Assembly (NCBI GenBank): GCA_015234525.1
Contig: JADGMX010000041.1
Coordinates: 124,001 to 188,000 of the forward strand
Length of the DNA stretch: 64,000 nucleotides
Direction of reading: 5' to 3'
Source: Flavobacterium sp.
GTDB lineage: Bacteria > Bacteroidota > Bacteroidia > Flavobacteriales > Flavobacteriaceae
The position numbers and the translations under genes were made by a program. The notes under the pieces are model-generated. The model searched no databases. It was not told the DNA's origin and saw only the letters and a program-made list of their open reading frames with translations. Below, piece after piece: positions 35,356-44,680 of this stretch (its first letter is position 1; each line of letters begins with the position of its first letter).

Positions 35356-36108
35356 ATGAAAATTGCCGTGTATACCGCAAATTTTGGCGGCAAAGATATC
35401 ATTAGAGATCCGCTTAACTACCGGATTTCAGACACGATCGATTATTTCGTCATTTCCGACAATAACACTCAATCGACTTCCGCCTACCAACTCGTTTACA
35501 AAAAAAGTCAATTTGATGATGTAGCTAAAAATGCCCGATACTACAAGATATTGGGATTTGAAATTTTTACAGATTATGACTACCTGATCTGGCATGATGC
35601 TAATATTCAGATTCGGCATGATGCTGTTTCAAAACTTATTCAATACGTCAGCGACGGCGAACATATGGCCGTTTTTAAACATCCTGAACGGGATAGTTTT
35701 TATCAGGAGGCCAGATCTTGCATCCAACTCGACAAGGATTTTTCGCTTAAAATTTTATTTCAGGCTTTTGTCTATTTTGTTAAAGGATTGCCCAAAAATA
35801 GCGGACTCTTCGAAACTGGAATACTAGTTAGAAAAACAGCCGCTATCAACGTCCCATTGTATGACACTTGGTGGCACAATATTCAAAAGTATACGCGTCG
35901 GGATCAATTGGCGTTGCCATTCATCAAATGGAAATACAAAAGCAAAATTGCGATACTACCGGGAAGAGGAATTTCAAACGAATTTTCGCAATACCATCCA
36001 CATCTTCATCGCAATTATTATATCAAACGAGATCTGATGCGATATAATTCACGTTTTTTAAAAGCAGTGTGTAGTAAGTTTATTAAATTTTTTGAATCTG
36101 CGAGGTGA
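35356..36108 (+). CDS. DUF616/TOD1-MUCI70-like glycosyltransferase
   Basis: This 250-residue protein begins KIAVYTANFGGKD and has YKILGFEIFTDYDYLIWHDANIQI (about 67-90), where the HDAN replaces a DXD metal site. Both are features of the DUF616 (PF04765) hexosyltransferase-like family. The middle section mentions NSGLFETGILVRK and RRDQLALPF. It probably acts as a glycosyltransferase of GT-A type in the cytoplasm; the donor is unknown. It sits 17 bp after the methyltransferase and is followed by a 153-bp gap. Confidence 0.7.
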   Translation: MKIAVYTANFGGKDIIRDPLNYRISDTIDYFVISDNNTQSTSAYQLVYKKSQFDDVAKNARYYKILGFEIFTDYDYLIWHDANIQIRHDAVSKLIQYVSDGEHMAVFKHPERDSFYQEARSCIQLDKDFSLKILFQAFVYFVKGLPKNSGLFETGILVRKTAAINVPLYDTWWHNIQKYTRRDQLALPFIKWKYKSKIAILPGRGISNEFSQYHPHLHRNYYIKRDLMRYNSRFLKAVCSKFIKFFESAR

Positions 36109-36261
36109 GTTTGAAATCGGTCGGCAACAATCCATAAAAGGGCATTTGATATGACAGGTTAAATAATTAAACTAATTTAGCATGCTGTTTAAATTCAAGC
36201 TTTAAACCACTGAACACCTTGATGATTAACGTAATTTTAAAACCTAAATTTTACCTATTAA
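36109..36261. other. Intergenic gap between two glycosyltransferase genes
   Basis: This 153-bp AT-rich stretch has no gene that I can support. TAATTTAG at 36173-36180 is one mismatch from the -7 consensus, and a TTTG at 36145-36148 is 24 bases upstream of it, a poor spacing. It may contain a weak promoter for the genes starting at 36262. Confidence 0.3.
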
Positions 36262-37179
36262 ATGATCGTAGCCGCAGTAGTCGTAACATACAATGGAAAA
36301 AAATGGATAGAAAAATGCATCGATCATTTGTTGATGAGCGATGTTAATTTAGACATTATCGTTGTAGACAATTGCAGTTCTGATGGTACAAAACAGCTTT
36401 TAAAGACGTACACCGACAAAATTCAGATATTCGAATTAGAAGAAAATCTGGGTTTTGGACGAGCTAACAACGTCGGAATTGCTCAGGCATATAACGCGGG
36501 AGCCGAATATGTTTTTTTAGTTAACCAAGACGTTTATGTTACTCCAAGCACGATTTCCTTGCTGATTTCCGCTGCTGCAAATGAACCTCAGTACGGTATA
36601 ATCAGTCCGATGCATCTCAATGGTTCTGCAACAGCTTTTGACCGCAATTTTTTACAATGGATCAATGATGACAGTTGTCCGGGTTTGCTTTCGGATATTT
36701 ATTTACAGACGATAAAGACCAATCTCTATGAAACTCAGTTCGTGAACGCGGCCGCATGGTTGATTACCCGGCGCTGTTTAGCAACAGTGGGAGGTTTCAA
36801 TCCCAATTTCCTACATTATAGCGAAGACGATAATTATATCATGCGAGCTAAATTCCACAATTTAAAAGTCGGTATTTTGCCAACAATTTCGATTAGACAC
36901 GATCGGGAATCGCGTGCCCGAAGCGTTCATTTTGCCGATGATGATTTACTCTACAAAAGGATTTTGGTTACAAAGGCTTCAGATCCGTTCGCCGAAATGG
37001 ATTTAAAGAAAGAGCGATCAAAGCTTATCAAAAACTTATTAAAAGCTACCTTGCGCCTGGACAAGAAAGCGTTTGCTTTTGCGAAAAACAGGATTCGGAT
37101 TTTTAATAATGCCAATTGGGCGCAGCTCTCGAAAAGTCGAACCGCAAGCATGCAAGCAGGCGCAACTTTTATCAATTAG
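36262..37179 (+). CDS. Glycosyltransferase family 2 protein (rhamnosyltransferase-like)
   Basis: This 305-residue GT-A protein starts VAAVVVTYNGKKWIEKCIDHLL, then VVDNCSSDGT, NLGFGRANNVGI and FLVNQDVYV. It ends the catalytic core with FLHYSEDDNYIMRAKFHNLKVG. The pattern VVDNxSxDGT with NxGFGxANNxG is characteristic of the rhamnosyltransferase-like GT2 branch. It may transfer a deoxyhexose, but that is inference. It follows the 153-bp gap. Confidence 0.87.
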   Translation: MIVAAVVVTYNGKKWIEKCIDHLLMSDVNLDIIVVDNCSSDGTKQLLKTYTDKIQIFELEENLGFGRANNVGIAQAYNAGAEYVFLVNQDVYVTPSTISLLISAAANEPQYGIISPMHLNGSATAFDRNFLQWINDDSCPGLLSDIYLQTIKTNLYETQFVNAAAWLITRRCLATVGGFNPNFLHYSEDDNYIMRAKFHNLKVGILPTISIRHDRESRARSVHFADDDLLYKRILVTKASDPFAEMDLKKERSKLIKNLLKATLRLDKKAFAFAKNRIRIFNNANWAQLSKSRTASMQAGATFIN

Positions 37180-37226
37180 TTTCAAAAAAAAGTCGTAGAT
37201 AGCTGATTCTGCGTTACTGAAGTAAA

Positions 37227-38180
37227 ATGAATGACCCGTTAATTTCCATTATAATTCCGACCTACAATCGTGCTCAATTTATAGCAGAGACACTGACTTC
37301 TGTTAAAAATCAGACGTATCAAAATTGGGAATGTATTGTCGTCGATGATGGTTCTACTGATAATACCATTGAGATTATTCAGCAGTTCACAGCAAGTGAT
37401 AACAGGTTCAACCTTTATTTGCGGCCAACAAATCGGCCAAAAGGTGCTAACGCGTGTCGGAACTACGGTTTTGAAGTCAGTTCAGGTTTATACATTAATT
37501 GGTTCGATAGTGATGATATAATGGCTCCGACTTTCATCGATGAAAAACACAAAGCAATATCTCAAAATCGGACTCTCGACGGCATTATTTCTAAACGAGC
37601 GTTTTTTAAAAATACTCCCGACGAAGTTTACGCTTATGAACGACGAACTGAAATCACTCCGGATGTAATTAATGATTTCCTTCAGCTAAAAGTTTCCTGG
37701 TACCTTCAAGATGTGATGTGGACGCGCCAATTTCTTGAAGGAAAATTACTTTTTGATGAAGTATTGTTAGCAGGTCAGGATCGGGAATTTTTTGTTCGGA
37801 TGTTAATGTTTGATCCTAATTTAAAAGTGATCGACGTATATTTGACGATGTACCGTTTTCACGATCAGAATATTACTTCTCAATTTAATAGTATTAAACA
37901 TCGTTCACTAAAAATATCACACTTATATAGTACACGACGACTGATCAAGATGTTATTGGAACGAAAGCGGCTAAATAGTCAAACCCGGATGCATCTGTTT
38001 AAAAGTCTTATGCGATATTATCCATATGTTAGAGCTAAAAACGAAGATTTTCAAACGCTAAAGTCTGCTTTAAAATTACTTGGCGGCAACTCGCCCTCGT
38101 ATGTGATTTTATGGGCAAAATTGTACATTTCGATTCTTTCCTTTAAAATATTTGGAAAAGGTGAAACTTTTTTGAGATAA
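37227..38180 (+). CDS. Glycosyltransferase family 2 protein
   Basis: This 317-residue GT-A enzyme opens ISIIIPTYNRAQFIAETL, then VDDGSTDNT and NWFDSDDIMAP, with the DXD-like D-S-D-D metal site. It resembles the minus-strand GT2 at 39971-40939 in layout, with RPTNRPKGANACRNYGF in this one and RPNGVKKGANPCRNFAF in the other, so they may be distant paralogues. The donor is unknown. Confidence 0.88.
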   Translation: MNDPLISIIIPTYNRAQFIAETLTSVKNQTYQNWECIVVDDGSTDNTIEIIQQFTASDNRFNLYLRPTNRPKGANACRNYGFEVSSGLYINWFDSDDIMAPTFIDEKHKAISQNRTLDGIISKRAFFKNTPDEVYAYERRTEITPDVINDFLQLKVSWYLQDVMWTRQFLEGKLLFDEVLLAGQDREFFVRMLMFDPNLKVIDVYLTMYRFHDQNITSQFNSIKHRSLKISHLYSTRRLIKMLLERKRLNSQTRMHLFKSLMRYYPYVRAKNEDFQTLKSALKLLGGNSPSYVILWAKLYISILSFKIFGKGETFLR

Positions 38181-38213
38181 GTTATATATTGTATTAAGTA
38201 TAAACAACTTGCA

Positions 38214-39308
38214 GTGGTGAAAGTCATTCTTATTTCGCAGTTCTCGCTTCCATATCAGCAGATTGGTAGCTGGACAACTTTATACGGGAATTATCTTTCA
38301 GATGATCACCAGATCGACATCATCGTTTGCCCGGAACCCGAGGTAAAATATGCGAATGTAAAATATTCTTATGTCGAAAAAGATCTGTCGACAGCCATCA
38401 GCCGACGCCTTTTCGGTTACACCTACCTTGAATATACGCGCGCGCTTAAAAAAGTGATCAAAAACGATGAAAAATATATCATTCAAGTTGTCGATAACCA
38501 CGGAATGGTTCCATTCATAAGCGAGTTCCTGAAGAAAAACGGCCTGCGTACAAATTGTAAAATTCAGTTCTTTTACCACGGATTTAGTCCGCTTTACAAC
38601 AATTACCACGGCGATAAATTCTTTGCGCATATCGACGAAATTGTGCTTCTTACCAAAGCGAGCTACCGAAGTTTTATCAGGTATTATAACAGTTTACCTT
38701 GTAATGTTTCAATATTGGCAAACGGAATCGATACCTCGAAATTCACCACGGTTGATCAAAGTCAGAAAAACAAACATAAATCTGAATTGGGCTTATCGGG
38801 GAAAACCGTGTTCATTTGGTGTTCGCGAAACAGACGCAAAAAAGGTCTTGAACTGATTTTGGACGCCTGGAAACATGTTTATCCAAAGCATCCGGAAATT
38901 GCACTTTTGGTTATTGGTGGAAACTGTAAAAATCCGATTAATGGCGTGAAATTTATCGGCGAAATCGACAATGATTCGCTTCCTTATTATTACCAAACTG
39001 CTGATGTTTATTTGTTTCCAACCTTGTGTCATGAAGGCTTTGGAATGAGTCTGATTGAAGCCATGCACTGCGGATGCTACAGTATTGCTTCAGCGTTGGG
39101 TGGCGTTCCGGAAGTTCTCGAAAATGGGAAATTAGGAACTCTTGTCGCAAATCCGCATTTTGTGACCGAATGGGTAGCGGCCATTACCGAGTATTTGCAA
39201 AATCCGAAACTGGCTCCAATGCTATCCTCAGAAATCTATTCTACCAAAAGTTGGAATAACGGTATGAACGAAATTATCTCATCGGTCAAGCTTACCCTCG
39301 AAAAGTAA
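38214..39308 (+). CDS. Glycosyltransferase family 4 protein
   Basis: This 364-residue GT-B enzyme starts VKVILISQFSLPYQQIGSWT and has LANGIDTSKF, WCSRNRRKKGLELILDAW and FPTLCHEGFGMSLIEAMHCG in the donor half. The start is a GTG (38214 or 38217); no ATG is available upstream. Its stop is followed with no spacer by the stop of the convergent neuA gene, so the two transcripts must overlap. Confidence 0.85.
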   Translation: MVKVILISQFSLPYQQIGSWTTLYGNYLSDDHQIDIIVCPEPEVKYANVKYSYVEKDLSTAISRRLFGYTYLEYTRALKKVIKNDEKYIIQVVDNHGMVPFISEFLKKNGLRTNCKIQFFYHGFSPLYNNYHGDKFFAHIDEIVLLTKASYRSFIRYYNSLPCNVSILANGIDTSKFTTVDQSQKNKHKSELGLSGKTVFIWCSRNRRKKGLELILDAWKHVYPKHPEIALLVIGGNCKNPINGVKFIGEIDNDSLPYYYQTADVYLFPTLCHEGFGMSLIEAMHCGCYSIASALGGVPEVLENGKLGTLVANPHFVTEWVAAITEYLQNPKLAPMLSSEIYSTKSWNNGMNEIISSVKLTLEK

Positions 39309-39971
39309 TTATTTGATATTCAACAGAAACTCGGCGTATCTAAAATCTTCTTCGGTATCAATGTCCACCTCACCGAACGGATGATCAACAATCATCGGAA
39401 ATGCGTCGTCGGTAATGATTTTTTCCTCCATTATTATATCCGATTTTACGATATACAAAAGTCCGTTTTCGAAATATAACGGTTCAAGATCCTGACTTCG
39501 TTGCCCCGGCTCATAATTAAACGGACTGAATCGGTTGTTCAATATCTTCCCGAACTTGTGATGACTTCTGGAAACGGTAAACAGGCTTTCAATTTCCTGT
39601 GATGAAAATATTGCGTACGCTTCAGTTAACAGTGTAGCTGGCCTTAGCGGATTTGTTGGCTGCAATAATACAACTGAATCAACCGGTTGCTCAACGGAAA
39701 GCAGAACGTGTTTTAATGCTGAAACTGTCGGTTCGTTGTCGCCCGAAATTTCCGGAGGCCGAGTGATAACTTTAGCTCCGTATTTAATGGCAATTTCGGC
39801 AATTTCAGAGTCGTCGGTCGAGACATAAATGTCGTCAATAATCTGAGCATTTTGTTTCGCATATAAAATGCTGTGAGCCACCAGCGGATGATCGCCGAGT
39901 GTCAACGCATTTTTTCTAGGCAAACGCTTTGAGCCACCTCGCGCCGGAATTATTGCGATCGTTTTTTTCAT
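39309..39971 (-). CDS. neuA: CMP-N-acylneuraminate cytidylyltransferase
   Basis: This 220-residue protein starts with TIAIIPARGGSKRLPRKN, the nucleotide-binding P-loop-like motif of NeuA/KdsB. It continues with VSTDDSEIAEIA, ITRPPEISGDNEPTVSALKH and LLQPTNPLRP, a diagnostic order for CMP-sialic acid synthetase. It activates sialic acid with CTP to the CMP donor used by sialyltransferases. The length fits a single-domain enzyme without an esterase extension. It lies on the minus strand with a GT2 gene, opposite to neuB and neuC, and its stop is convergent with the GT4 gene at 38214-39308. CMP-pseudaminic or legionaminic acid synthetases are related alternatives, made unlikely by the NeuB and NeuC found nearby. 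Confidence 0.92.
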   Translation of the reverse strand: MKKTIAIIPARGGSKRLPRKNALTLGDHPLVAHSILYAKQNAQIIDDIYVSTDDSEIAEIAIKYGAKVITRPPEISGDNEPTVSALKHVLLSVEQPVDSVVLLQPTNPLRPATLLTEAYAIFSSQEIESLFTVSRSHHKFGKILNNRFSPFNYEPGQRSQDLEPLYFENGLLYIVKSDIIMEEKIITDDAFPMIVDHPFGEVDIDTEEDFRYAEFLLNIK

Positions 39972-40939
39972 CAGATTCTTATTGGAAGTTTTTTAAATGC
40001 GGCGTCCCAGCGAAATTGCCGAATTGGTATCGCTTTATGCAGAAATACAACGAATTGCAATGCCAGAATCAACAATCGGTTTTTGCTTTTTAGATGTTGC
40101 GATAGCACCAACACAATCTGATTGGCGTTTTGCTTGTCGCGATGAATGATGGCTTTGTGAAGTAAATTAATAAGCAATCGATAGGATGACTCAGCAAATA
40201 TCGCTCTCTTCAAGACAATTGCGTTTGACAAATTTCGCGAAACATGCTGAATTTCTGACGCTTTGTAATCAGCCCGGTAAGTTCGGTTTCGTGCCGTTGA
40301 CGAGTCGTTGTGGTTCCGGTACAAAAACGTTTTTGCGTCACCGATGACGTAATTGTTTTGTGTTAAACCATAAAATAAACGAGAAAAAAACTCAGCTTCC
40401 TGACCCTTGAGAATGTTTTCGTCAAACAGCTTTTTATTGTCGAGAAATGATTTCCTGAACATGATCGAAGGTGTCAAAATTTTAAGCTTCCACAGTGCAT
40501 ACTCAACATATAAATCGGTTGTCGGATAAAGATTTATTGGTTTTTTTGTGGCGAGATTTTCATCAGCGTTATAACCGCTTGTAATCACAAAATCAACGTC
40601 ACTATCGATTAGCGTTATTTTTTCAGATATAAAATCAGGCAGCATGACATCGTCGGCATCAAACCAATTCACCCATTCGCCTTTAGCTAAAGCGAACGCG
40701 AAATTCCGACATGGATTTGCGCCTTTTTTAACTCCGTTCGGACGTAAAATCAGTTGGAAACGACTGTCATCGGCAATAAAATCCTGGATAATGTCAGCTG
40801 ATGCGTCAGTAGAACCGTCATCAACCAATATACATTCCCAATTCGAATATGTTTGCCCGGAAATTCCGCCTAATGTCGCCCGAATATATTTTTCGGCATT
40901 AAAAACGGGAATGAGGATCGAAACCAGCGGCGTGTTCAC
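39971..40939 (-). CDS. Glycosyltransferase family 2 protein
   Basis: This 322-residue GT-A enzyme has VSILIPVFNAEKYI, LVDDGSTDAS and NWFDADDVMLP with a DXD-like site. The start is a GTG at 40937-40939; no upstream ATG is available. It is divergent from neuB across 131 bp and overlaps neuA by 1 bp, so both are expressed from the same minus-strand promoter. Given its place it may use sialic acid or prepare the acceptor, but the fold is the common GT2 and the substrate is unknown. Confidence 0.85.
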   Translation of the reverse strand: MNTPLVSILIPVFNAEKYIRATLGGISGQTYSNWECILVDDGSTDASADIIQDFIADDSRFQLILRPNGVKKGANPCRNFAFALAKGEWVNWFDADDVMLPDFISEKITLIDSDVDFVITSGYNADENLATKKPINLYPTTDLYVEYALWKLKILTPSIMFRKSFLDNKKLFDENILKGQEAEFFSRLFYGLTQNNYVIGDAKTFLYRNHNDSSTARNRTYRADYKASEIQHVSRNLSNAIVLKRAIFAESSYRLLINLLHKAIIHRDKQNANQIVLVLSQHLKSKNRLLILALQFVVFLHKAIPIRQFRWDAAFKKLPIRI

Positions 40940-41070
40940 TACAAATATTTTGGTTAAAGATATAGGAACAAGTCAATTCACACAAATAGCATCCAAATTT
41001 ATTACGATACACCAGCCAAAGTGTATTTTGATTCGATATTGTATATTAGCGCACGAATAATAATTTTCAG

Positions 41071-42114
41071 ATGAATCCATTTATAGAAATTGCCGGTCGT
41101 CGTGTTGGCGTTGATTATCCGCCACTTGTCATTGCAGAAATCGGCATCAACCACGAAGGTTCGCTTAAAACTGCAAAGGAAATGGTAGATGCTGCTCATC
41201 GTGCCGGTGTTGAGGTGGTAAAACATCAAACGCATATCGTGCAAGATGAGATGAGTGGTGCTGCCAAAAAGGTAATTCCGGGCAACGCCGATGTTTCTAT
41301 CTATGAAATCATGGAACGTTGCTCGCTCAGCGAAGCCGACGAACGCGAACTGATGGAATATGTGCAAAGCAAAGGGATGATTTTTATCTCAACTCCCTTT
41401 TCGCGAGCTGCCGCAGAACGACTGAAATCGTTTAATATTCCGGCGTATAAAATCGGCTCGGGCGAATGCAATAATTATCCGCTTCTTGAACATATTGCTT
41501 CTTTTGGCAAACCGGTAATTTTGAGTACGGGAATGAACACGATTGAAAGTGTCCGAAAAGCGGTCGGGATTTTTGACCGACACAACGTTCCGGTTGCGCT
41601 TTTACACACCACGAATTTGTACCCGACACCAATTCATTTGGTCCGTCTGGGTGCAATGATGCAACTTCACGAAGCATTTCCCGATAAAGTTTTTGGCTTA
41701 AGCGATCATACGCTGAACAACAACGCATGTCTTGCGGCAACTGCTCTCGGTGCGTCGATATTAGAGCGTCATTTTACTGATACCATGAAGAGAACTGGCC
41801 CGGATATCGTTTGCAGCATGGATGAAAAAGCATGTGCCGAATTGATTTTAAGCTCACGTGAAATTCAGTTGATGCGAGGCGGTGTAAAGGAACCGGCCAA
41901 AGAAGAGCAGGTAACAATCGATTTTGCATTTGCGACAGTTTGCAGCATCGCGCCGATCCGCGCAGGTGAAGCCTTTACGATGGAAAATATTTGGGTAAAA
42001 CGTCCCGGCACCGGAAAAATCCTAGCTGATAAATTCACAGATATCATTGGAAAAAGGGCTGCACAAGATATCGAAAGCGACAAACAACTGGATTGGTCGG
42101 ATATAGTTTTATAA
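41071..42114 (+). CDS. neuB: N-acetylneuraminate synthase
   Basis: This 347-residue protein closely matches what I know of NeuB from meningococcus. A TIM-barrel domain (about 1-270) contains IAEIGINHEGSL, KHQTHIVQDEM, AYKIGSGECNNYPLL, STGMNTIESV, GLSDHTLNN and ERHFTD. A C-terminal SAF-like domain (about 280-345) contains RPGTGKI. The enzyme condenses ManNAc with phosphoenolpyruvate to Neu5Ac. The close match to the meningococcal form favours Neu5Ac over pseudaminic or legionaminic acid. A weak -7-like TATATTAG lies at 41042-41049. neuC follows after 24 bp. Confidence 0.95.
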   Translation: MNPFIEIAGRRVGVDYPPLVIAEIGINHEGSLKTAKEMVDAAHRAGVEVVKHQTHIVQDEMSGAAKKVIPGNADVSIYEIMERCSLSEADERELMEYVQSKGMIFISTPFSRAAAERLKSFNIPAYKIGSGECNNYPLLEHIASFGKPVILSTGMNTIESVRKAVGIFDRHNVPVALLHTTNLYPTPIHLVRLGAMMQLHEAFPDKVFGLSDHTLNNNACLAATALGASILERHFTDTMKRTGPDIVCSMDEKACAELILSSREIQLMRGGVKEPAKEEQVTIDFAFATVCSIAPIRAGEAFTMENIWVKRPGTGKILADKFTDIIGKRAAQDIESDKQLDWSDIVL

Positions 42115-42138
42115 TAATATACAGATTCGACGTAGTTG

Positions 42139-43260
42139 ATGAAAAAAATTCTCTTTCTAACCGGTACCCGTGCTGATTTTGGCAAAATCAAATCGCTGAT
42201 CACAAAATTGGATTCGCATCCTGATTTTGAGGCCTTTGTATTTGTGACCGGAATGCATCTTCAAAAAGAATACGGCTATACGGTGATTGAGATTCAGCGT
42301 TGTAAATTCAGTAATGTCCATACTTTTGAGAATCATACTCATGAGACTACAATGGATCTGACCTTAGCCAAAACCATTGAGGGTTTCTCGAAATATTGTA
42401 ATGAAATTCGACCGGATATGATCGTCGTTCATGGCGACCGTGTTGAAACGCTTGCCGGCGCCATCACGGGTTCACTCAACAACATTCTGGTGGCGCACAT
42501 CGAAGGTGGCGAACTTTCCGGAACTGTCGACGAATTGATACGGCATAGCGTCAGCAAGCTTAGCCACATTCATTTTGTGTCGAACGAAGAGGCAAAGAAG
42601 CGTTTGCTTCAAATGGGCGAGATCGAATCGTCGGTTTACGAAATCGGTTCGCCCGATATCGACATCATGTTTTCCGACGCGCTGCCATCACTCGAGAAAG
42701 TAAAGAGTTACTATCAAATCGAATTTGATAATTACGCTGTTGCGATGTTTCATCCGGTAACGACTGAGGCCGACGAAATGCAGAATTATGCTGACAATTT
42801 CGTTGAATCGCTTGAAAACGACAGTCACAATTATGTGGTCATTTTTCCGAATAATGATCTGGGAAGCCGATTTATAATTGATTCTTACAACCGACTAAAA
42901 GATAATCCAAGATTCAGGATTTTCCCGTCGGTTCGATTCGAATATTTTCTAACCTTGCTTAAAAACAGTCAATTTATTATCGGAAACAGCAGCGCCGGTA
43001 TTCGCGAGGCACCTTATTACGGAATTCCGGTGATCAATATCGGAACCCGTCAGCAGAATCGCGCTACAAATGCTGAAATCCTAAATGTCGGTTATCACAA
43101 AAGCGAAATAACTGAAGCGCTCGATAGTATTGATTCGCGGGAAATATCTGATAATCGCAATGTTTTTGGAAATGGAAACAGTACCGATCTTTTTTTGGAA
43201 TCGCTGCAAAATCCCGAAATATGGACGTTAAGCCATCAAAAGCAATTTAGAGATCTTTAA
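42139..43260 (+). CDS. neuC: UDP-N-acetylglucosamine 2-epimerase (hydrolysing)
   Basis: This 373-residue protein starts MKKILFLTGTRADFGKIKSLI, then HGDRVETLAGAIT, HIEGGELSGTVDE, HPVTTE and NSSAGIREAPYYGIPV, the order of hydrolysing NeuC/SiaA. It converts UDP-GlcNAc to ManNAc plus UDP, feeding NeuB. ATG at 42139 is preferred over TTG at 42136. Together with neuB and neuA it completes the pathway from UDP-GlcNAc to CMP-Neu5Ac. It is separated from the next gene by 1 bp. Confidence 0.95.
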   Translation: MKKILFLTGTRADFGKIKSLITKLDSHPDFEAFVFVTGMHLQKEYGYTVIEIQRCKFSNVHTFENHTHETTMDLTLAKTIEGFSKYCNEIRPDMIVVHGDRVETLAGAITGSLNNILVAHIEGGELSGTVDELIRHSVSKLSHIHFVSNEEAKKRLLQMGEIESSVYEIGSPDIDIMFSDALPSLEKVKSYYQIEFDNYAVAMFHPVTTEADEMQNYADNFVESLENDSHNYVVIFPNNDLGSRFIIDSYNRLKDNPRFRIFPSVRFEYFLTLLKNSQFIIGNSSAGIREAPYYGIPVINIGTRQQNRATNAEILNVGYHKSEITEALDSIDSREISDNRNVFGNGNSTDLFLESLQNPEIWTLSHQKQFRDL

Positions 43261-43261
43261 T

Positions 43262-44677
43262 ATGAGCGGCAAAAAAGTTCTTATCCTTCTACCTGATGGA
43301 ATTGGTCTGCGCAATTTCGCATACACCGATTTTTACAAAAAAGGTCTCGAAATGGGATTTGAAATGAAGTTCTGGAATAATACGCCGTTTGATCTTAGTT
43401 CGCTCGGATTTCAGGAAGTCAAGATCAATAATGCAAAACCCCGGCCCTTTACTGACTTGCTCAAAAGAAGCCGAACGCGAATCGATTTAAAATTAAGCAA
43501 ACGACGAAATTCAGATCCGGTTTACGACAGTTATATTTTTCCGATGGCTTATCGCGATGTGAAGTCGGCTATCAAAAATGCGATTGTAAAAGTTCTTGTT
43601 GCCTTTCATTCGTCTGATGCTGGAGTAACTAAAATCCGACGAAAAATTGTTGATTCAGAGCGACAAAGTGATTATTATCGTCAGTGTTTAACCACCCTGA
43701 AAACCGAATGTCCGGATATTGTTTTGTGCACCAATCAACGACCGTTAACTGCAATTTCGCCAATAATAGCCGCGCAGGACCTCGGAATCCCGACTGCAAC
43801 TTTTATTTTTTCGTGGGATAATTTGCCCAAAGCAACAATGGTCATTGAAACCGATTATTATTTTGTGTGGAGCAAACACATGAAAGCTGAGTTGCTTGAA
43901 TATTATCCGTATATCGATCCTGAAAAAATCTTTATAACTGGTACGCCACAATTCGAGCTTCACGCCGATGGGTCGTTGGTGCAATCCCGATCCGAGTTTT
44001 TTAAAGCGCATAAACTCGATCTCAGTAAAAAATACATTTGCTACTCGGGAGACGACATTACAACCTCGCCAAATGATCCGCAATATTTAAGCGATGTTGC
44101 TGATGCTGTTCGGTCCATTAACGAGAAAGGTGGAAATTTGGGACTGATTTTTAGAAGATGTCCGGTCGATTTTTCAACGAGATATGACCATGTCCTTTCC
44201 AAAAATGAGGATATCATTGTTCAGATTGCGCCGAAATGGAAGAAAGTCGGCGAGGGTTGGAATACTATTTTGCCAACGCAGCACGATATGATTCTGCAGA
44301 TCAATACCATTTTTCATACAGAAATGGTGGTAAACTTAGGATCGTCGATGGTGTTTGATTATGCCGCTTTTGATAAACCCTGCGCTTTTATAAATTACGA
44401 TGTTCCGAATAGCAAACACCAAAATTGGTCTGTTGATAAAATTTACAAATATGTTCATTTCCGCTCGATGCCGTCAAAAAACAGTGTCGTTTGGCTGAAT
44501 AATCCTGCTGAAATTGCATCGAAATTGGGATTGGCGCTTCAAAATCCGCGTGAAAGCATAACTGAAGCCAAACGCTGGTTTGAAATCATCAATCAACATC
44601 CGATCGAACAAGCCTCGACACGTATTCTAAATTCGGTATCGGAAATCATTAACTTACAACCCGCCGGTAAATTGTAA
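43262..44677 (+). CDS. Large GT-B-like glycosyltransferase, uncharacterised
   Basis: This 471-residue protein starts KKVLILLPDGIGLRNFAYTDFY and has PDIVLCTNQRPLTAI, FIFSWDNLPKAT, IFITGTPQFELHAD (start of a donor-type half), QINTIFHTEMVVNLGSSMVFDYAAFDKPCAFINY and a C-terminal helical end. Such proteins are annotated only as UDP-glycosyltransferase-like in Bacteroidota. It is not GT2 or ordinary GT4. Its place directly after neuC (1 bp) makes it a candidate acceptor enzyme for CMP-Neu5Ac, that is, a sialyltransferase, but no known sialyltransferase motif set can be confirmed. A glycerophosphotransferase-like role is an alternative. Confidence 0.6.
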   Translation: MSGKKVLILLPDGIGLRNFAYTDFYKKGLEMGFEMKFWNNTPFDLSSLGFQEVKINNAKPRPFTDLLKRSRTRIDLKLSKRRNSDPVYDSYIFPMAYRDVKSAIKNAIVKVLVAFHSSDAGVTKIRRKIVDSERQSDYYRQCLTTLKTECPDIVLCTNQRPLTAISPIIAAQDLGIPTATFIFSWDNLPKATMVIETDYYFVWSKHMKAELLEYYPYIDPEKIFITGTPQFELHADGSLVQSRSEFFKAHKLDLSKKYICYSGDDITTSPNDPQYLSDVADAVRSINEKGGNLGLIFRRCPVDFSTRYDHVLSKNEDIIVQIAPKWKKVGEGWNTILPTQHDMILQINTIFHTEMVVNLGSSMVFDYAAFDKPCAFINYDVPNSKHQNWSVDKIYKYVHFRSMPSKNSVVWLNNPAEIASKLGLALQNPRESITEAKRWFEIINQHPIEQASTRILNSVSEIINLQPAGKL

Positions 44678-44680
44678 ACT

